Source of the DNA: Undaria pinnatifida
Lineage: Eukaryota > Sar > Phaeophyceae > Laminariales > Alariaceae
Direction of reading: 5' to 3'
Length of the DNA: 64,000 nt
NCBI GenBank assembly: GCA_012845835.1
Contig: JABAKD010000008.1
Coordinates: forward strand, 16,111,223-16,175,222
Shown here: one piece after another, positions 1 to 10,649 of the stretch
Layout of the letters: each line of letters opens with the position of its first letter
Numbering within the stretch: the stretch's first letter is position 1
The notes under the pieces: generated by a model
What the model was told of the DNA's origin: nothing
Database searches by the model: none
The model's input: the letters and a program-made list of their open reading frames with translations, nothing else
Program-made: the position numbers and the translations under genes

Positions 1-425
1 CGACCCTCCAGAGGCTTCAAGAATATGCACCTCCGGAGCCTCACCGGTGGCCGCCTCTGAAGGATGAAACAATTATCCGGGCCCTCCAGAGGCTCCACAT
101 CGTCCCCTACTTTGGTGGCTCACTGACGGAACGGTACCCTCTGGAGTCCAAATTTTGTCCCAAGCAGGGGCAATGTTGTTTTCGCCGACCCTCCAGAGGT
201 TTCGGGATATGTTCCTCTGGAGCCTCACCGGTGGCCGCCTCTGGTGGCCGAAAAATGTTCCGTGCCCTCCAGAGGCTTCACAGGATCCATTACTCTAGAG
301 GCTCACTGACGGAACGGTACCCTCTGGTGTCTACGTTTTGTCCCGAGCACAGGCAATGTTGTTTTCGCCGACCCTTAAGAGGCTCCAGGACACTACCCCT
401 CTGGAGGGTATTTTGGCGAGCCGAA
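1..425. repeat. Tandem repeat, about 184-bp unit, 2.3 copies
   Basis: Units begin with CGACCCTCCAGAGG at positions 1 and 186, and with the variant CGACCCTTAAGAGG at 369, giving periods of 185 and 183 bp. Each unit contains shorter internal echoes of CCTCCAGAGGCT and CCTCTGGAG, which are inverted relative to each other and could pair. Both unit ends carry GGCAATGTTGTTTTCGC. The array is cut by the left window edge, so its full length is unknown. The open frames here are by-products of the repeat. Confidence 0.85.
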
Positions 426-825
426 TAGCCACGTGTGCATATAGTTTGAAATATTATATATCCCGGGCAACTGCTCGGTCCACGTACAATAATACGCCAC
501 GAAGCCATAAAACATTGTATACCACAGTTATAATAAGTACTCTCCGTAGTAGTACTCGTATTATCTTACGCGATAGCCAGAAATTGCTACTCGGGCAGAT
601 TGCATCAAAATATAGCCAACATCACGTAATAACAACTTCCCTCCCTTCCACTTCATATTATATATTTTTTCAAATATTGGGAATCTGCAGGAAACACGCA
701 GGTAGAACACTCGCTATTACCCACCTCCGTTCCCCGCCACCACCCTCTTTTCCCCCCCTATCCCCCCACGCCCCATCCTTCCTCACCATCCACCCCATCG
801 CCGAGACCTAGCACCATGCGTATAG
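426..825. other. Non-coding stretch ending in the left half of a dispersed repeat
   Basis: The first ~250 bases are AT-rich with no coding signal. From about 700 the DNA becomes C-rich, and bases 790-825 (ATCGCCGAGACCTAGCACC... GCGTATAG) match the segment near 57768-57800. This is the left part of a dispersed repeat that the gypsy element entered at base 826; its right part resumes after 5321. Confidence 0.6.
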
Positions 826-1094
826 TGGTAAGATACGGCCTCGAAAGGCCTGTAATTTCCCGATTTTGAGATCGTTTGGATAGGTCTCGTATGATAATGT
901 TGGCGTCTTATATCCGGGAAAGTTAGGAAGTAGATGGGAGGCACGAGCCTCCAAACTCAGAAGCTATCCGGAGCTTTGGTGGAAACGACTACAGCTACGA
1001 TTCTTCGAAGGAAACGAAAGTGAGTACTCTCCGAGGACCTTCTCAATTGGCAGACCTGCAGAGGTCACTCTTTGTCCCCACCTATAACTTCACA
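826..1094 (+). repeat. 5' LTR of the gypsy element
   Basis: It starts TGGTAAGATACGGCCTCG and ends near CCCCACCTATAACTTCACA. It aligns along its whole length with 5053-5321, sharing blocks such as GGAAGTAGATGGGAGGCACG, CTTTGGTGGAAACGACTA and GAAAGTGAGTACTCTCCGAG. The two copies differ at many positions, so the insertion is old. A frame starting at 1020 runs out of the LTR but resembles no known protein. Confidence 0.85.
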
Positions 1095-1900
1095 TGTGGT
1101 GTCGACGGCAGAACGAGTCTCACCCGTGTTGAGGATGGTCGCATATACCTCATAAGGGCTTGCGGGCTGTACACTCCTTCCTTTCCGATTCCGGGTGTCG
1201 GCTTGGGTGGGCTAATGCCCCGCACTGAACATGATGCTCCGGGTAGGCTTCCTCTCACCGTTGCCGGCTTTTGCGATTTTTGCACACACGGGCCACGTGT
1301 GAGACTTGACGAGCTTCCTACTCTTTCCAGGAGATTCGTCGCTTGTGTTTCTGCATCCACCGCTACCGTCGATAGCTCGCCCGGCCGAGGCGGCGGCTCG
1401 CTTAAAGCTGACTAAGATTTCGCTTAAGGTTTTTGCTGTACCCACCGTGGCCAATGGGGACTCCGCCGAAGCCCCGGCTGCCACGACATCAATGGCCCAA
1501 CCGACTCCTTCCCGGAGCTCGGTACAAACTCTTGACCCAGTCGAGTCCACGGGCCCGACCGGGCCCTTCATAACCTCGCCTGGATCTCCGGCGCCATAGA
1601 CGATGACGCCTTTTTCGGACCGCATCTCCACTCGGATGCGCCGGCGTTCAGCAACAGCAGCTGGTAAGGCACTTCCTACTGTCGACAATGGCTTCATGCC
1701 CGGAGGGGTCCCCCGGTCATCGTCCAGACGAGTTACAACTCTGCCGCGAGCCCGACGGCCGTGGCCGGCTCTGCCAGCCGTCGCGACCCCTAGTCTAGCC
1801 GACCTGCCGGCCCGCACGGTACGATACCACTTCCGTCCGACCATGACCACGCAGAGCCTATGGGAACTCCGCTCCTACGGCTTACGCCTCCTCCTGATGA
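1095..1900 (+). other. Gypsy leader / gag-like region, unrecognised
   Basis: This lies between the 5' LTR and the Pol remnant. Frames at 1306-1599 and 1603-2142 are open, rich in Ser, Ala, Arg and Pro. I see no CCHC zinc knuckle or capsid motif. By position this should be 5' UTR plus the beginning of gag, joined by deletion to the linker that precedes integrase. TGGTGTCGACGG at 1097 could be a primer-binding site, but I cannot match it to a tRNA. Confidence 0.4.
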
Positions 1901-3525
1901 CACGCCGGCTACACATACAAGGTCGGATGCCCTCCACGACGCTGCTGATTTTTTCTTCGCGGATGTCGTCGCGCGTTATTCGCATGCCGATTGGAAGCGC
2001 GAACAACACGCTGAGCCGACGTGCCACGCCACGATACGTTACATTTCTATCGGATGGCCGTTGGCCGTGCCACCCGACTTCCTGGCATGCTACCCCTCGC
2101 CCAAGCGTCCCTCCTCTCAGACATCCAGGAGCTGGCGGGTAGGGGTCGACTACATACAACTGACGACGACATCGTCCTACTCGTCCGTAACCGGACACTC
2201 CCACCGACAAGCTCTGACAAACCGCACTACGTGGGGCAGGCTTCTTGCTTGCTAAACGACGAGCCAGTTCGCCTCTACGTTGCCCTGCTCATGCGCCCTT
2301 GGATCATGCAGGCTTGTGACTCGACGGCCTCTTGTCACCTTGGCACCACGCGCACGTTGCGCATGCTGGGGCGTTTGTTTTGGTGGATTGGCATGAGTGT
2401 GTGCATCCGGTGGTGGCTTCGCTACTGCTTGAGGTGCCAAGAGCGGAAAACCCCATGGAGGCCTGTCCGCTGGCCCATCATCACAATGCCTCTGCCGGAA
2501 GGTCCAGGCATCGCCGTTAGTGTTGACTGCTTCGGCCCCCTTTCGGTCACACCACGAGGCAACACCTACATCCTGCTGTTCATTGATCGCTTCAGTCATC
2601 AGGCAGACATGTTCCCCGTCACTGCCGCTGAGTTCACCGCGGAGGGTACAGCCAACATCCTCGTGAACCAATACATCCTCTTGGGGGGGTCCCCACGCAC
2701 AATACTCTCGGACAACAGACTGCAGTTCTGCTCCAAGCTTTCACAAGCTGTATATCAGCTCTTGGGTGTACACAAGCTTGCTACAAGCTCCTATCATCCC
2801 CACTGTACCGGGAGCATTAAGTGGGTAAACACACTATGGCACAAGTGCTGGCTATAGTCGTCAACGAGCAACAAGACGATTTGGACTTGCATCTGCCCCA
2901 CGTAGAATTCGCTTAGAACAACTCCGTCAGCGCGGCGACGGGTCTGGCGCCCAACGAGGTCCACATGAGCAAACTCCCACGGCTCCCCCTGGCGGGTTTC
3001 GATCGCACAAGCGTCGTGGAACACCAGAGTTTGGCCCGTGACCACCTGGATTATTGCGAATTGGCCCAAAGACGGCAAAAGCAAGCGAACGACATTATCC
3101 GCGAACACCACGCCCTCACCGTTTCCCGTGCTAGCCGCAGAACCTCCGCCCTCGCCGACGCGCTGCGTCCAACACCTACCTTCACTGTGGGTGGTTGGGC
3201 TGGAGTATTCAATTCTGCCTCTACCATCCGCCAGGGTGTGAAGGCGAACACTGACGCCAAGGTACTCAGGGCCAAACTCGCGCTTAACTGGACGGGCCCG
3301 TACGAGGTGCTGGCCGTCGGCCCCTGCTCCACCGCCGAGACCCCGGACGGCTCGCCGCTCGGGAGCAACCTCCTTTATTTGGATCCCTCTTCCGACCTGG
3401 CTGGTTCGAACTCTCGTCGGCGTATGGCCATCGAGCGCTGCAAACCCTGTGCCAACCCCCACGACTGCGGGGACATGCCCAAAATACCTACCAGCGGGGC
3501 TCTCACAGTATGTGCTCAACAAATT
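1900..3525 (+). pseudogene. Gypsy integrase (zinc-binding domain, DDE core, C-terminal region), inactivated
   Basis: Integrase inserts retrotransposon cDNA into the host chromosome. In the frame opening at 2021, residues ~106-139 hold His106 (in SCHLGT) and the CLRC pair Cys136/Cys139 of the HHCC finger; the expected first His position reads Asp. The catalytic core follows: Asp169 in VDCFGP and Asp231 in ILSDNRLQF are present. In the third motif the catalytic Glu is replaced by Lys267 (GSIKWVN). The frame stops at 2857, but homology continues in frame through a second stop inside VEFA*NNSVSA (about 2914), then GLAPNEVH and a region rich in LARDH, LADALRP, KLALNWTGPYEVL to about 3480. The replaced Glu and the stops make it non-functional. 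The reading frame before 2021 (DVVARYSHADWKREQ, about 1956) looks like the usual linker between RNase H and integrase. Confidence 0.8.
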
Positions 3526-4175
3526 TTACAAGAGGTCCCCGCCGTACCACGTCACTTAAGGCAACGTTTCGACTCCCATCCAACGGCTGGAGGCGGAGCA
3601 GATCACTGCTCATCAGTCGGTACGGGGGCGAGGTGGTGTCATCGCGGTGCTATACAAGACGCATCTGGCGTGACTCTCCGAACCTTCCTGGGAGCGGGAA
3701 AAGGACCTTCACCTCTCCCGATCCCACGTCTTGCGTTTTTGGGCCGGTGCTCCGGACCAGCACCGCCAAACCAACCGCTTCTATCGCCGAATGCGGATCA
3801 GGGCGGCACAGCGTGAGTTCTCCCGCAACGACGGGGAACGTTTCCTGGCGCCGGGCTACGCCTGCGTTCCCCGCGCCGACTGGCTCCGTAGCTACCACGA
3901 CACAGTGTTTCCTATGGGAGCCCACGTTTGGTACAAGGGAGAGTGGGTTATGGTGGCTTGGAAAAATCGGCGCGAACACTACCGAGGACAAGGTATACCT
4001 GGTCTGCTTTCTAGACGACCCGGGACCGACTAAACTTCCTCTTCCCCCGGCGCGCTACACGACTTCGACCGGAGCCGTACGAGGCTCTTGGTGCTTGCAA
4101 GTTCACATCGCCAGTGCGTTTCCTCGGGGAATCCAACGCAACGTACGCAAATCTCGAGACGCGGTCGTGGCTAGT
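3526..4175 (+). pseudogene. C-terminal extension of gypsy Pol with Tudor-like module
   Basis: Continuing the Pol reading in shifted frames, bases 3731-3955 encode FWAGAPDQHRQTNRFYRRM ... RFLAPGYACVPRADWL ... GAHVWYKGEW. After a frameshift near 3955 the other frame gives GLWWLGKIGANT, VYLVCFLDDPGP and ARYTTSTGAVRGSWCLQ, ending at 4178. The pattern WYKG-x-GLWWLGKI...VYLVxFLDDPGP resembles a Tudor/Agenet-type barrel (aromatic cage followed by an acidic FLDD turn). This is an inference from pattern, not a database match. In chromoviruses an integrase C-terminal chromodomain steers insertion to chromatin, and this module sits in the equivalent place. Internal stops (for example after PPYHVT) show decay. 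Confidence 0.6.
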
Positions 4176-4178
4176 TGA

Positions 4179-5052
4179 CCTCTAAGCCGCCACCGCTCTT
4201 CGATAGTTCTTCATTGTTTGGGGTTATGAGTTTTGTGTCTTTGTCTTTGGATTGTTCGTAGTGTCCTAAGGGTCTTTGTTGGGGTTTGGGGTGGTTGTTC
4301 CATTAGTTTTTATTTCTGTTCTGCCGAACGCCCTGCTCAGTGCCGAGTCAGGGTTCGGGTACAACGCCGCTATCTGAGGAGCAGGGTTGTCGCCTTTTCG
4401 TCATTGATCAATTTCGCCCTTCCGACGCCCTCCTCCGCCCAGAGCCGGGGGGGAATCCAGGGTACCCTGCTCGCGCGTAACTTGGTACAGGGATATGTAC
4501 GGGTCTGTGTTTCATTTTATATAGTTTGTGTGTTGTATTTGTTCTACATTTTTTTTTTGTCTCAACACTTTTCCCCCTAGCAGGGCTGGCTGTAGATGTT
4601 GCCACCTTCCATCCCGAGCATTTGTCGTTTCCTCGTCTAACCCCCCGCCTTGCCGATGGCCCGCGGGAGGTTTTTAGAATGACTCCTCTCTTCTGTAAGC
4701 GTCTGTGTTCCCCTCCATATCGACGAGGGCTCGACTCGCCATAGTACCTTTTCTGTGGTTGGTTTGCTGTAGAGCCTTTCCTGGCCCCCCGCCACACCGG
4801 CGGCATGCGGCATGTTCTAGAGCCTTTCCTGCCCCCCCCCCGCCACACAGGCGGCACACGGCAGGGTTTTGATGGGTCTGCGTTTCTTTCGACTGATTTT
4901 CTTCGGGTGTTCCTGGCTCCATAGCCAGACGGTTAGAAGTGTGGGAGTGGGTTTTGAGAAGCCCCATCTTCAACTCATGGTCTTGTTCGTAGAACCGGAG
5001 TTTCCCCGAATCTCCCATATTTCTGCATATGCGACTCATCAGGGTGGGCTAG
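4179..5052. other. Gypsy 3' untranslated region
   Basis: Between the last Pol homology and the 3' LTR there is T-rich, non-coding DNA with no conserved frame. It contains a 48-bp direct duplication (4770-4866). I do not see a clear polypurine tract immediately before base 5053. Confidence 0.5.
4770..4866. repeat. 48-bp direct repeat, two copies
   Basis: TAGAGCCTTTCCTG begins at 4770 and again at 4818. Each is followed by a C run, GCCACAC and GGCGGCA. It lies in the 3' untranslated part of the gypsy element. Confidence 0.85.
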
Positions 5053-5321
5053 TGTTAAGATACGGCCTCGAAACGTCTGTTATAATCCGAAATTGATATC
5101 ATTGGTATGGGCTTCGTACGACAAGGTTGGCGTTTTATGTTCGGGAAACTTAGGAAGTAAATGGGAGGCACGTGCCTCCTATCTCAGAAGCTATCCGAGG
5201 CTTTGGTGGAAACGACTAAACCACGTCCCTACGAAGGAATCGAAAGTGAGTACTCTCCGAGAACCTGCTCACGTGGCAGACCTGCAGGGGGCACTCTGTG
5301 TCCCCACCTATATCTGCAACA
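5053..5321 (+). repeat. 3' LTR of the gypsy element
   Basis: It starts TGTTAAGATACGGCCTCG and ends TATATCTGCAACA. It is the partner of 826-1094. The DNA directly after it (TAGTACGTTCCTACCGGG... GCGACCTAA) resumes the target repeat, as judged by similarity to 57800-57825. Confidence 0.85.
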
Positions 5322-6190
5322 TAGTACGTTCCTACCGGGATACATTTTTGCGACCTAATCCAGTTAAAATGCCTCTTCCCTCTCCCCCCCCCCCCCCCCC
5401 TTTGAACGCCTCTCCCCCTCTCCTTACCGGTAACCTTGTACGATTTACAGGATATACTTGATAAACTAATTCGTTACTCCCACAACTGACAGATTCGTTC
5501 CCTTCAAGGGTTTGCAGCTGATGCACATATCTAGTCCCTCCCCCCCCTCTACTACCCCGCCCCTGCCCCCGCTCGCGGCCCCAACGCTTTAAAGTATCTA
5601 CGCCCTCTCCTCACCGGTTGTACGACTTACAAGATATACTTGACGCGTTCTACAATAGAGGTAGTGCTTTTTGCGGATTTTTTTTCCTGAAACACGAGAC
5701 TCCTTAACCCAAAATTAATAATTGTCGAAAATATACCTTTTTTTGCATGATTCTCGTTGTGTACCTACGTCATGGGATTTTTCATCCGGTAGCAGTTTTC
5801 TCTAAATCAGTTACCGGCAGAGGTCTTGAGCTCACGAATTGAGGTACCTCAGACAAAAACTGGTGCATCTTAACCGTAGCATGGGTCACTTGATACACTG
5901 ATGCCTTCCTTCCACAGCTGTCAGATTTTTTCCCGCTCAGAAACGGGTTTTATATTTTCCGCACACAGATTGAATTGCATCACCCTGTTGACCCGGGTAC
6001 AAGCTACGTTGTAATTCCAAGGGGAGTCTCCGACCTATATCCTTAACGAGGACACACACCCAGTAATATGCGCGATCGGAGTATCACACACAGCTTGCAA
6101 ATATGGTTTTCGACGAAATCGTCGATCTCACAGCTGGAGTGTATTCATTTTTTTATAATATTCCTGGTGCAGCTCTTTATAATGATTGCC
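5322..6190. repeat. Right half of dispersed repeat (copy A), with nested insertion
   Basis: Blocks match 57805-58320 in order: GCGACCTAA plus a C run, CCTTACCGG...GATTTACAGGAT, CACTTGATACACTGATGC, CCACAGCTGTCAGATTTT, GAAACGGGTTTTATA, CATCACCCTGTTGACC, GGGGAGTCTCCGACCTAT, GCGATCGGAGTATCACACAC and GATCTCACAGCTGGAGTGTAT. Copy A additionally has a local duplication of the CTCACCGG...ATATACTTGA segment (about 5425-5462 and 5605-5643) and a MITE-like insertion. No coding potential is seen. Confidence 0.75.
5642..5888. mobile_element. Decayed MITE copy nested in the dispersed repeat
   Basis: It shares its left end (GACGCGTTCTACAATAGAGGT) and internal blocks (CTCCTTAACCC, TTGTGTACCTACG, CATGGG, GGCAGAGGTC, TGAGCTC) with the intact element at 52881-53127. 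The right terminal repeat is eroded. The flanks ATACTT and CACTTGATACACTG correspond to an uninterrupted CACTTGATAAACTG at about 58030 in the other copy of the host repeat, which fits an insertion there. Confidence 0.65.
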
Positions 6191-8260
6191 AGCAGGAGTA
6201 CCCACCTGTTGTACTATGCCTTCAAAAATCTTACAATTATAAAGCGTCCACATGAAATCAAGCCCGGTGTGTGTACCAATCATTCCCCCCTCGTTTTCGG
6301 TGCGCTTTTGTTGGTACCCAAAGACGATAATTTAAAGCCATTACTGTAGCTTCACTGTCCCGGATCAGGCCATGCTTACATCGCACTATATATGTTTGTA
6401 TCAGTATGGAAGGTAATAGGACATATCATTCGTCTCAGTCTGCCCGCCGTTGCTCGCGCGGCCATCGCAACAATAGTGCAAATCGCCGAGTGCAGGCAAC
6501 CTATCCACAGTAGTGCGAACACGCAGCAGCGTACCTAGTGTGTGCGGGCATAACAGTGCGGGCATAACAGTGCGGGCATCACAGTGCAAATACACAAATA
6601 CAACAGTCACGTCGTATCATGTTGTGGCAATTTGTAGAAAACGCGGCGTCGTATTTGTAGTTGCACTCTTTGTTCCAGTATATTACAGGCGAGACAATCT
6701 CGGGGTATTTTGCGTCGGTTCGACGAGTCTCAACGTTACTTTTCCTCTTTCGCCCTGCCCACGACCCACGACATAGAACAGTAGAAGTAGTAGGTCTGGT
6801 CAACTGTAGCTGGTACGAGTTTAGGGCCGCTCTTATCGGAGATGTGAATTTCATAAACTTCCTCTTTTTTTCCAGGATTTCCATGAAAAAACGGCTACAT
6901 TATTATCGAGCGCGGGGTTGTTTGTCTTTTATCCCCTGATTGTTGAATGCCGAGCCATAAAGCAAGACCGCCACCACCCACACCAGCAGTCACGCACGTC
7001 GTCACACAGCAAGCATGAACGACATCCCCGAAGACCGCAGAGGAATTGCCCCAGGCCAAGCAGACTCTTGCAATCCGGCGACAGCAGCGACGGAAGGACG
7101 ACGGGCCTAGTGCGAACGAAGTTGCCTGGATTTTCATGGGGAAGCACTTGTGTAGATGTGGCGTCAATCTCCGAGGCCACAGACAGCATCAACCCCACGA
7201 ACACTTCGATGAGACACCAAACACAGTGGAAGGAGGCAGCTGCTGAAGGCCAGGGTAGGTATTTGTGCGCCGGTGCTGAGAGCGTGGGGCTCCGGGACAG
7301 CAGCAGCAGCAACAACAACAGCTGATAGTGATGAAGGTGAGGATCAAGTCCATACAAGTTCGTACATTTTGAAATGTTGCACGTAGCTTGTACGAGTTTG
7401 TACATTTTTGAATTTTGAACTTTGCACATGCTCTAGTCTAGACTACAGCAGTAGTATACGAATTCGTATATTTTTGAATTCTGCACGTACAGCACGATAT
7501 ATAATTTAGAGCTTCGATCTGTGAATGGGCACACAAACTACAGCTGTGTTTGTATAGAAATCATAGCAAAGTACGCGAGAGCAGGGAACAAACTCCTATT
7601 TGGGCTCAGGCTCGCGGCATATTGTGATCTCAACGTTGAGCGTAGGATCTTGAAGGCTACCAGGTTTATATACCAGGTAGGTAGTATTTACGGTGGCGTT
7701 CCTTCCTGAGCAAAAAAACGCTTAGCCGTAATTTTTAATTAAACAAAGCTCTTTCTTGAATTCTCAACTCCCAAGTTCTTGACGTAAGTCTCGTACAGTA
7801 TCCCAGGTATCAGTAAAGAAAACAGCAGTACTGTATACCAGGTAAAGATGGGTATACGCAGGACTTTAACAGCACATACATTATATGTACACTGCTATTT
7901 GTATTGACTATATGTATACGAATAATTGTGATTTTTTTTTCCTTCGGGCACACCTCTTTGTGCTGGCACCTTTATCCCGAAAGTCGGATGGGGTGGGCAC
8001 AATTCGACCGTGGGGGTCACGTTGCCGGAGGTTTGGGCGCGATCCGTGCAGTGTGTCGCCCGTGGCAAGCCTTTCAACTTTTTTGGTCTACGGCACACTT
8101 AAACAAAATCTCCGGGTTTCCGCATCCCCGGGTTTCCGCAACATCCCCGGGGAATTGGTTTCTGCATCCCCTATACCCGCGTATGCACGTAAGATTCGGA
8201 TGCAAAACGGGCTTTTCTGCTCGTAGAGGGTCCACGTTTGTCTCCTTCTTTTGGCACAGA
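6191..8260. other. Unassigned non-coding DNA
   Basis: I recognise no gene. Short open frames (for example 6918-7325 and 7904-8350) lack recognisable domains. The stretch contains a 14-bp tandem repeat at 6542, CAG/CAA codon-like runs near 7300, two echoes of TTGTACATTTTTGAATTTTG at 7350-7480, and local repeats of CCCCGGGTTTCCGCA at 8115-8160. Confidence 0.4.
6542..6587. repeat. 14-bp minisatellite, three copies
   Basis: GTGCGGGCATAACA is repeated twice and then as GTGCGGGCATCACA, followed by GTGC. Confidence 0.9.
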
Positions 8261-9416
8261 GCACCGCGCTACGATCCTGCCGCGCAGCAGCAGTCCAGCT
8301 CCCTAGCAGCAGCAGCCTGCAACTCTATGCGCGTGTGGCTGCTGTTGTAGTAGCTGATTCTTTGATCGGAGCATGGCATTTGTCACCTCACCATACCATA
8401 TATTTTTGGTGTGCCGCCGCTTCGGACGCATCTCCGTTGCATGCCCATAGATCGCGCCAACTAGGACGGTAATATAAAAACCGTTTCGATAGAAATTTAT
8501 ACACAAACGGGGTTCCCATCCTTACATTTACGTCCAAGTAGGCAGTACATTTCCGTACTACAACGCATAGTGGTATTGTTTTGTGTCGGAGATTTTGCTC
8601 ACGCCACAGATAACAGGTACCAAACATGGAGACGGCACAACGCTACGTGTACAACCTTAACGCACAGCAGCAGTCATGGGGTATATCATGACGTGCGCGT
8701 GGCGAGTCCTCGCTATGCTGAGGCAAGTTGCTTTCGTCTCCACGAGGGGACGATTTTGAATCGGACGACGACCAATTAAAACAATCCAGCGTCATTTTTC
8801 TTGACTGTAAAAGCAAACAGCAGTGAATATAGGCGCTGATGGCACCACGCTACGATTCTGCATCCCAGCAATGGTCTAGCCCCGTCGCATCAGCAGCCTG
8901 CAACTCTATGCGCGTGTGGCTGCTGTTGTCGAAGCTGATTCTTTGATCGGAGCGTGCCATTTGTCACCCCACCATACCCCTTATTTCCGCTGTCCTGCCG
9001 CTTCGTGCGCATCTCCATTGCATGTCCGTTGATTGCGCCAGTTTTTTCGGTAATGTAGAAACATTTTTGATTGCAATTTATGTATTAACCCATCTGTACA
9101 TTTCCGTCCAAATAGACAGAGTATTTCTAGGTACATAACAGAGGGGTAATGTTATGGGTCGGAGTTTTTGCTCACGCCACAGATGCCAGGGACCAGACAA
9201 CATGAGGACAGCACAACGCTACGTGTACAACCTTGCCGCACGGCAGCAGTAGTAGAATACATCATGTATGTGCACGTGGCGAGTCCTCGCCATGCTGAGG
9301 CGCGTTGCTTTCGTCTCCACGAGGGGACGATTTTGAATCAGACGAAGATCAAAACAATTCAGCGTTTTTTTTTCTCAACTCTAAAAGGCAAACAGCAGTG
9401 GATATAGGCGCTGATG
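8261..9416. repeat. 581-bp tandem duplication
   Basis: Unit 1 (8261-8841) and unit 2 (8842-9416) are homologous throughout. Shared blocks include GCCTGCAACTCTATGCGCG, TGATTCTTTGATCGGAGC, TTTTGCTCACGCCACAGAT, GCACAACGCTACGTGTACAA, TTTCGTCTCCACGAGGGGA and ATATAGGCGCTGATG at the end of each. Both contain CAG-rich stretches. Divergence is substantial and no frame is conserved between the copies over a useful length, so I do not call a gene. Confidence 0.85.
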
Positions 9417-10649
9417 CTCCATGAGAAAGGGCTTCTCTGTCTCCGCGACAATAGAAGCCCTACAGTTCCTCATTCCGCGCACTCTCTGCGACGAACTGAT
9501 GGTAATAGGGGATGATTCCCTATCCCGCTGTGTGTCACTCGTCGTGAAGTTCAATATCTGGCTCAACAAGACGAAAAGTACGAACCTATTCAGAAATTGC
9601 TGGTTTCCATATCATCGTACGAAACAACAGGAAACAACGAAAAAACATCCAGATCACGATATGAAGACGGCGGAACAACTGCTGATTTTGTTTTTTTTTC
9701 TGGTTGAAAATCCACCTATTCGTCCTTTTTTTTTAACACGCAAATATTACTGCATAGGAGTTGCCAGTATAAAAAGTCCCCATCGTACGAGTACTGGCGC
9801 TGGTCACGTACGTACTGATGGGATTGCCACTTATTTACGGTTTTCCACCTCGACGGCGAGAGAGCAAACCGTACCCGGGGGGGCGCCTCCCCGCACTCAA
9901 CTTCTCGAGCTGCGGACAAGAACATAGTTTTCACCACCACCAGGTACATCTTGTTTGCCCACAGACAGTCAGATGTTGGATGTTTTGGGTTTCGTTCTTG
10001 CGTCACTCCCTTAGGCACTTCCCGGAGAGGAACCTTGTACCATTAGGTAATTGGGTACTGTAGTCATCGGCTAGCGCTCTTTCCGCTTAACATTGTCGTA
10101 TGGATGCGCAGTATACATTGCCAGGTGGTAAATTTTCGGTGGTATATTGTACCGGTCCAGTCTGCCAGTATAGGCTTCCAGTTCTGATGCAGTCCAGTAT
10201 GCTGCTTCATAGCGCAGTGTTTTTGTCTCTACTGTTTCAGGCTGCTCGTTCGAGTGCGCAGCCCAATTTTGCGCTACACGTGCATGGCATTAAAGTATGT
10301 GCCTTTCCCCGGTGCTCGCTACGTTTTGAACACAGGTCAAGTCAAAGCGAGCACACCGGTCCAGTCAGAAAATAATCTGGACGGGGTCGTTCTTACGCTT
10401 TGCGCGACTATGAAAGGAAAGTCATTCTCTGTCGACGAAAACATCACGTTGAGGTACGGCGGAAATCAGTACAAGGCGTCTGATGTGCTCGCCATCATCA
10501 GGAAGGAAAATGTCGGGGAGGATGCGTCCTCCATCAACACCCGGAGGTCGAAGCACTGTATTATGTGGGTACTGGGGTTGATTGTTTCCGACAGGCACCG
10601 GGGAATATTTTTTCAATACAGCCTTTCGTGCTCAAGGCGATAATCATTG
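9417..10649. other. Unassigned DNA with two unrecognised open frames
   Basis: A frame at 9421-9927 (+) starts MRKGFSVSATIEALQFLIPR and reads plausibly for ~50 residues before becoming low complexity (poly-T, Asn/Lys). A frame at 10254-10643 (+) contains a protein-like stretch, GKSFSVDENITLRYGGNQYK followed by ASDVLAIIRKENVGED, at about 10410-10530. Neither matches a family I know. They could be exons or captured gene fragments. Confidence 0.3.

Larger units (their letters stand above)
826..5321 (+). mobile_element. Degenerate Ty3/gypsy LTR retrotransposon, RT deleted
   Basis: Two ~269-bp direct repeats (826-1094 and 5053-5321) flank 4 kb of internal DNA. The 5' flank ends ATAG and the sequence at the end of the 3' LTR reads ATAG or TAG, compatible with a 4-5 bp target duplication. 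Reading + strand, the internal part gives an unrecognised leader or gag-like region, then an integrase zinc-binding domain and catalytic core, then a long integrase C-terminal region typical of gypsy Pol. No protease, reverse transcriptase or RNase H can be found. The distance from the 5' LTR to integrase is only ~1.1 kb, so the middle of pol has been deleted. Several stops and frameshifts show it is dead. The internal DNA is clearly more GC-rich than its surroundings. Confidence 0.85.

Noticed and set aside
1020-1415. Frame starting in the gypsy 5' LTR as a cellular gene
   Set aside because: It starts inside the LTR, a similar start lies at the same place in the 3' LTR (5093 frame), and it has no domain.
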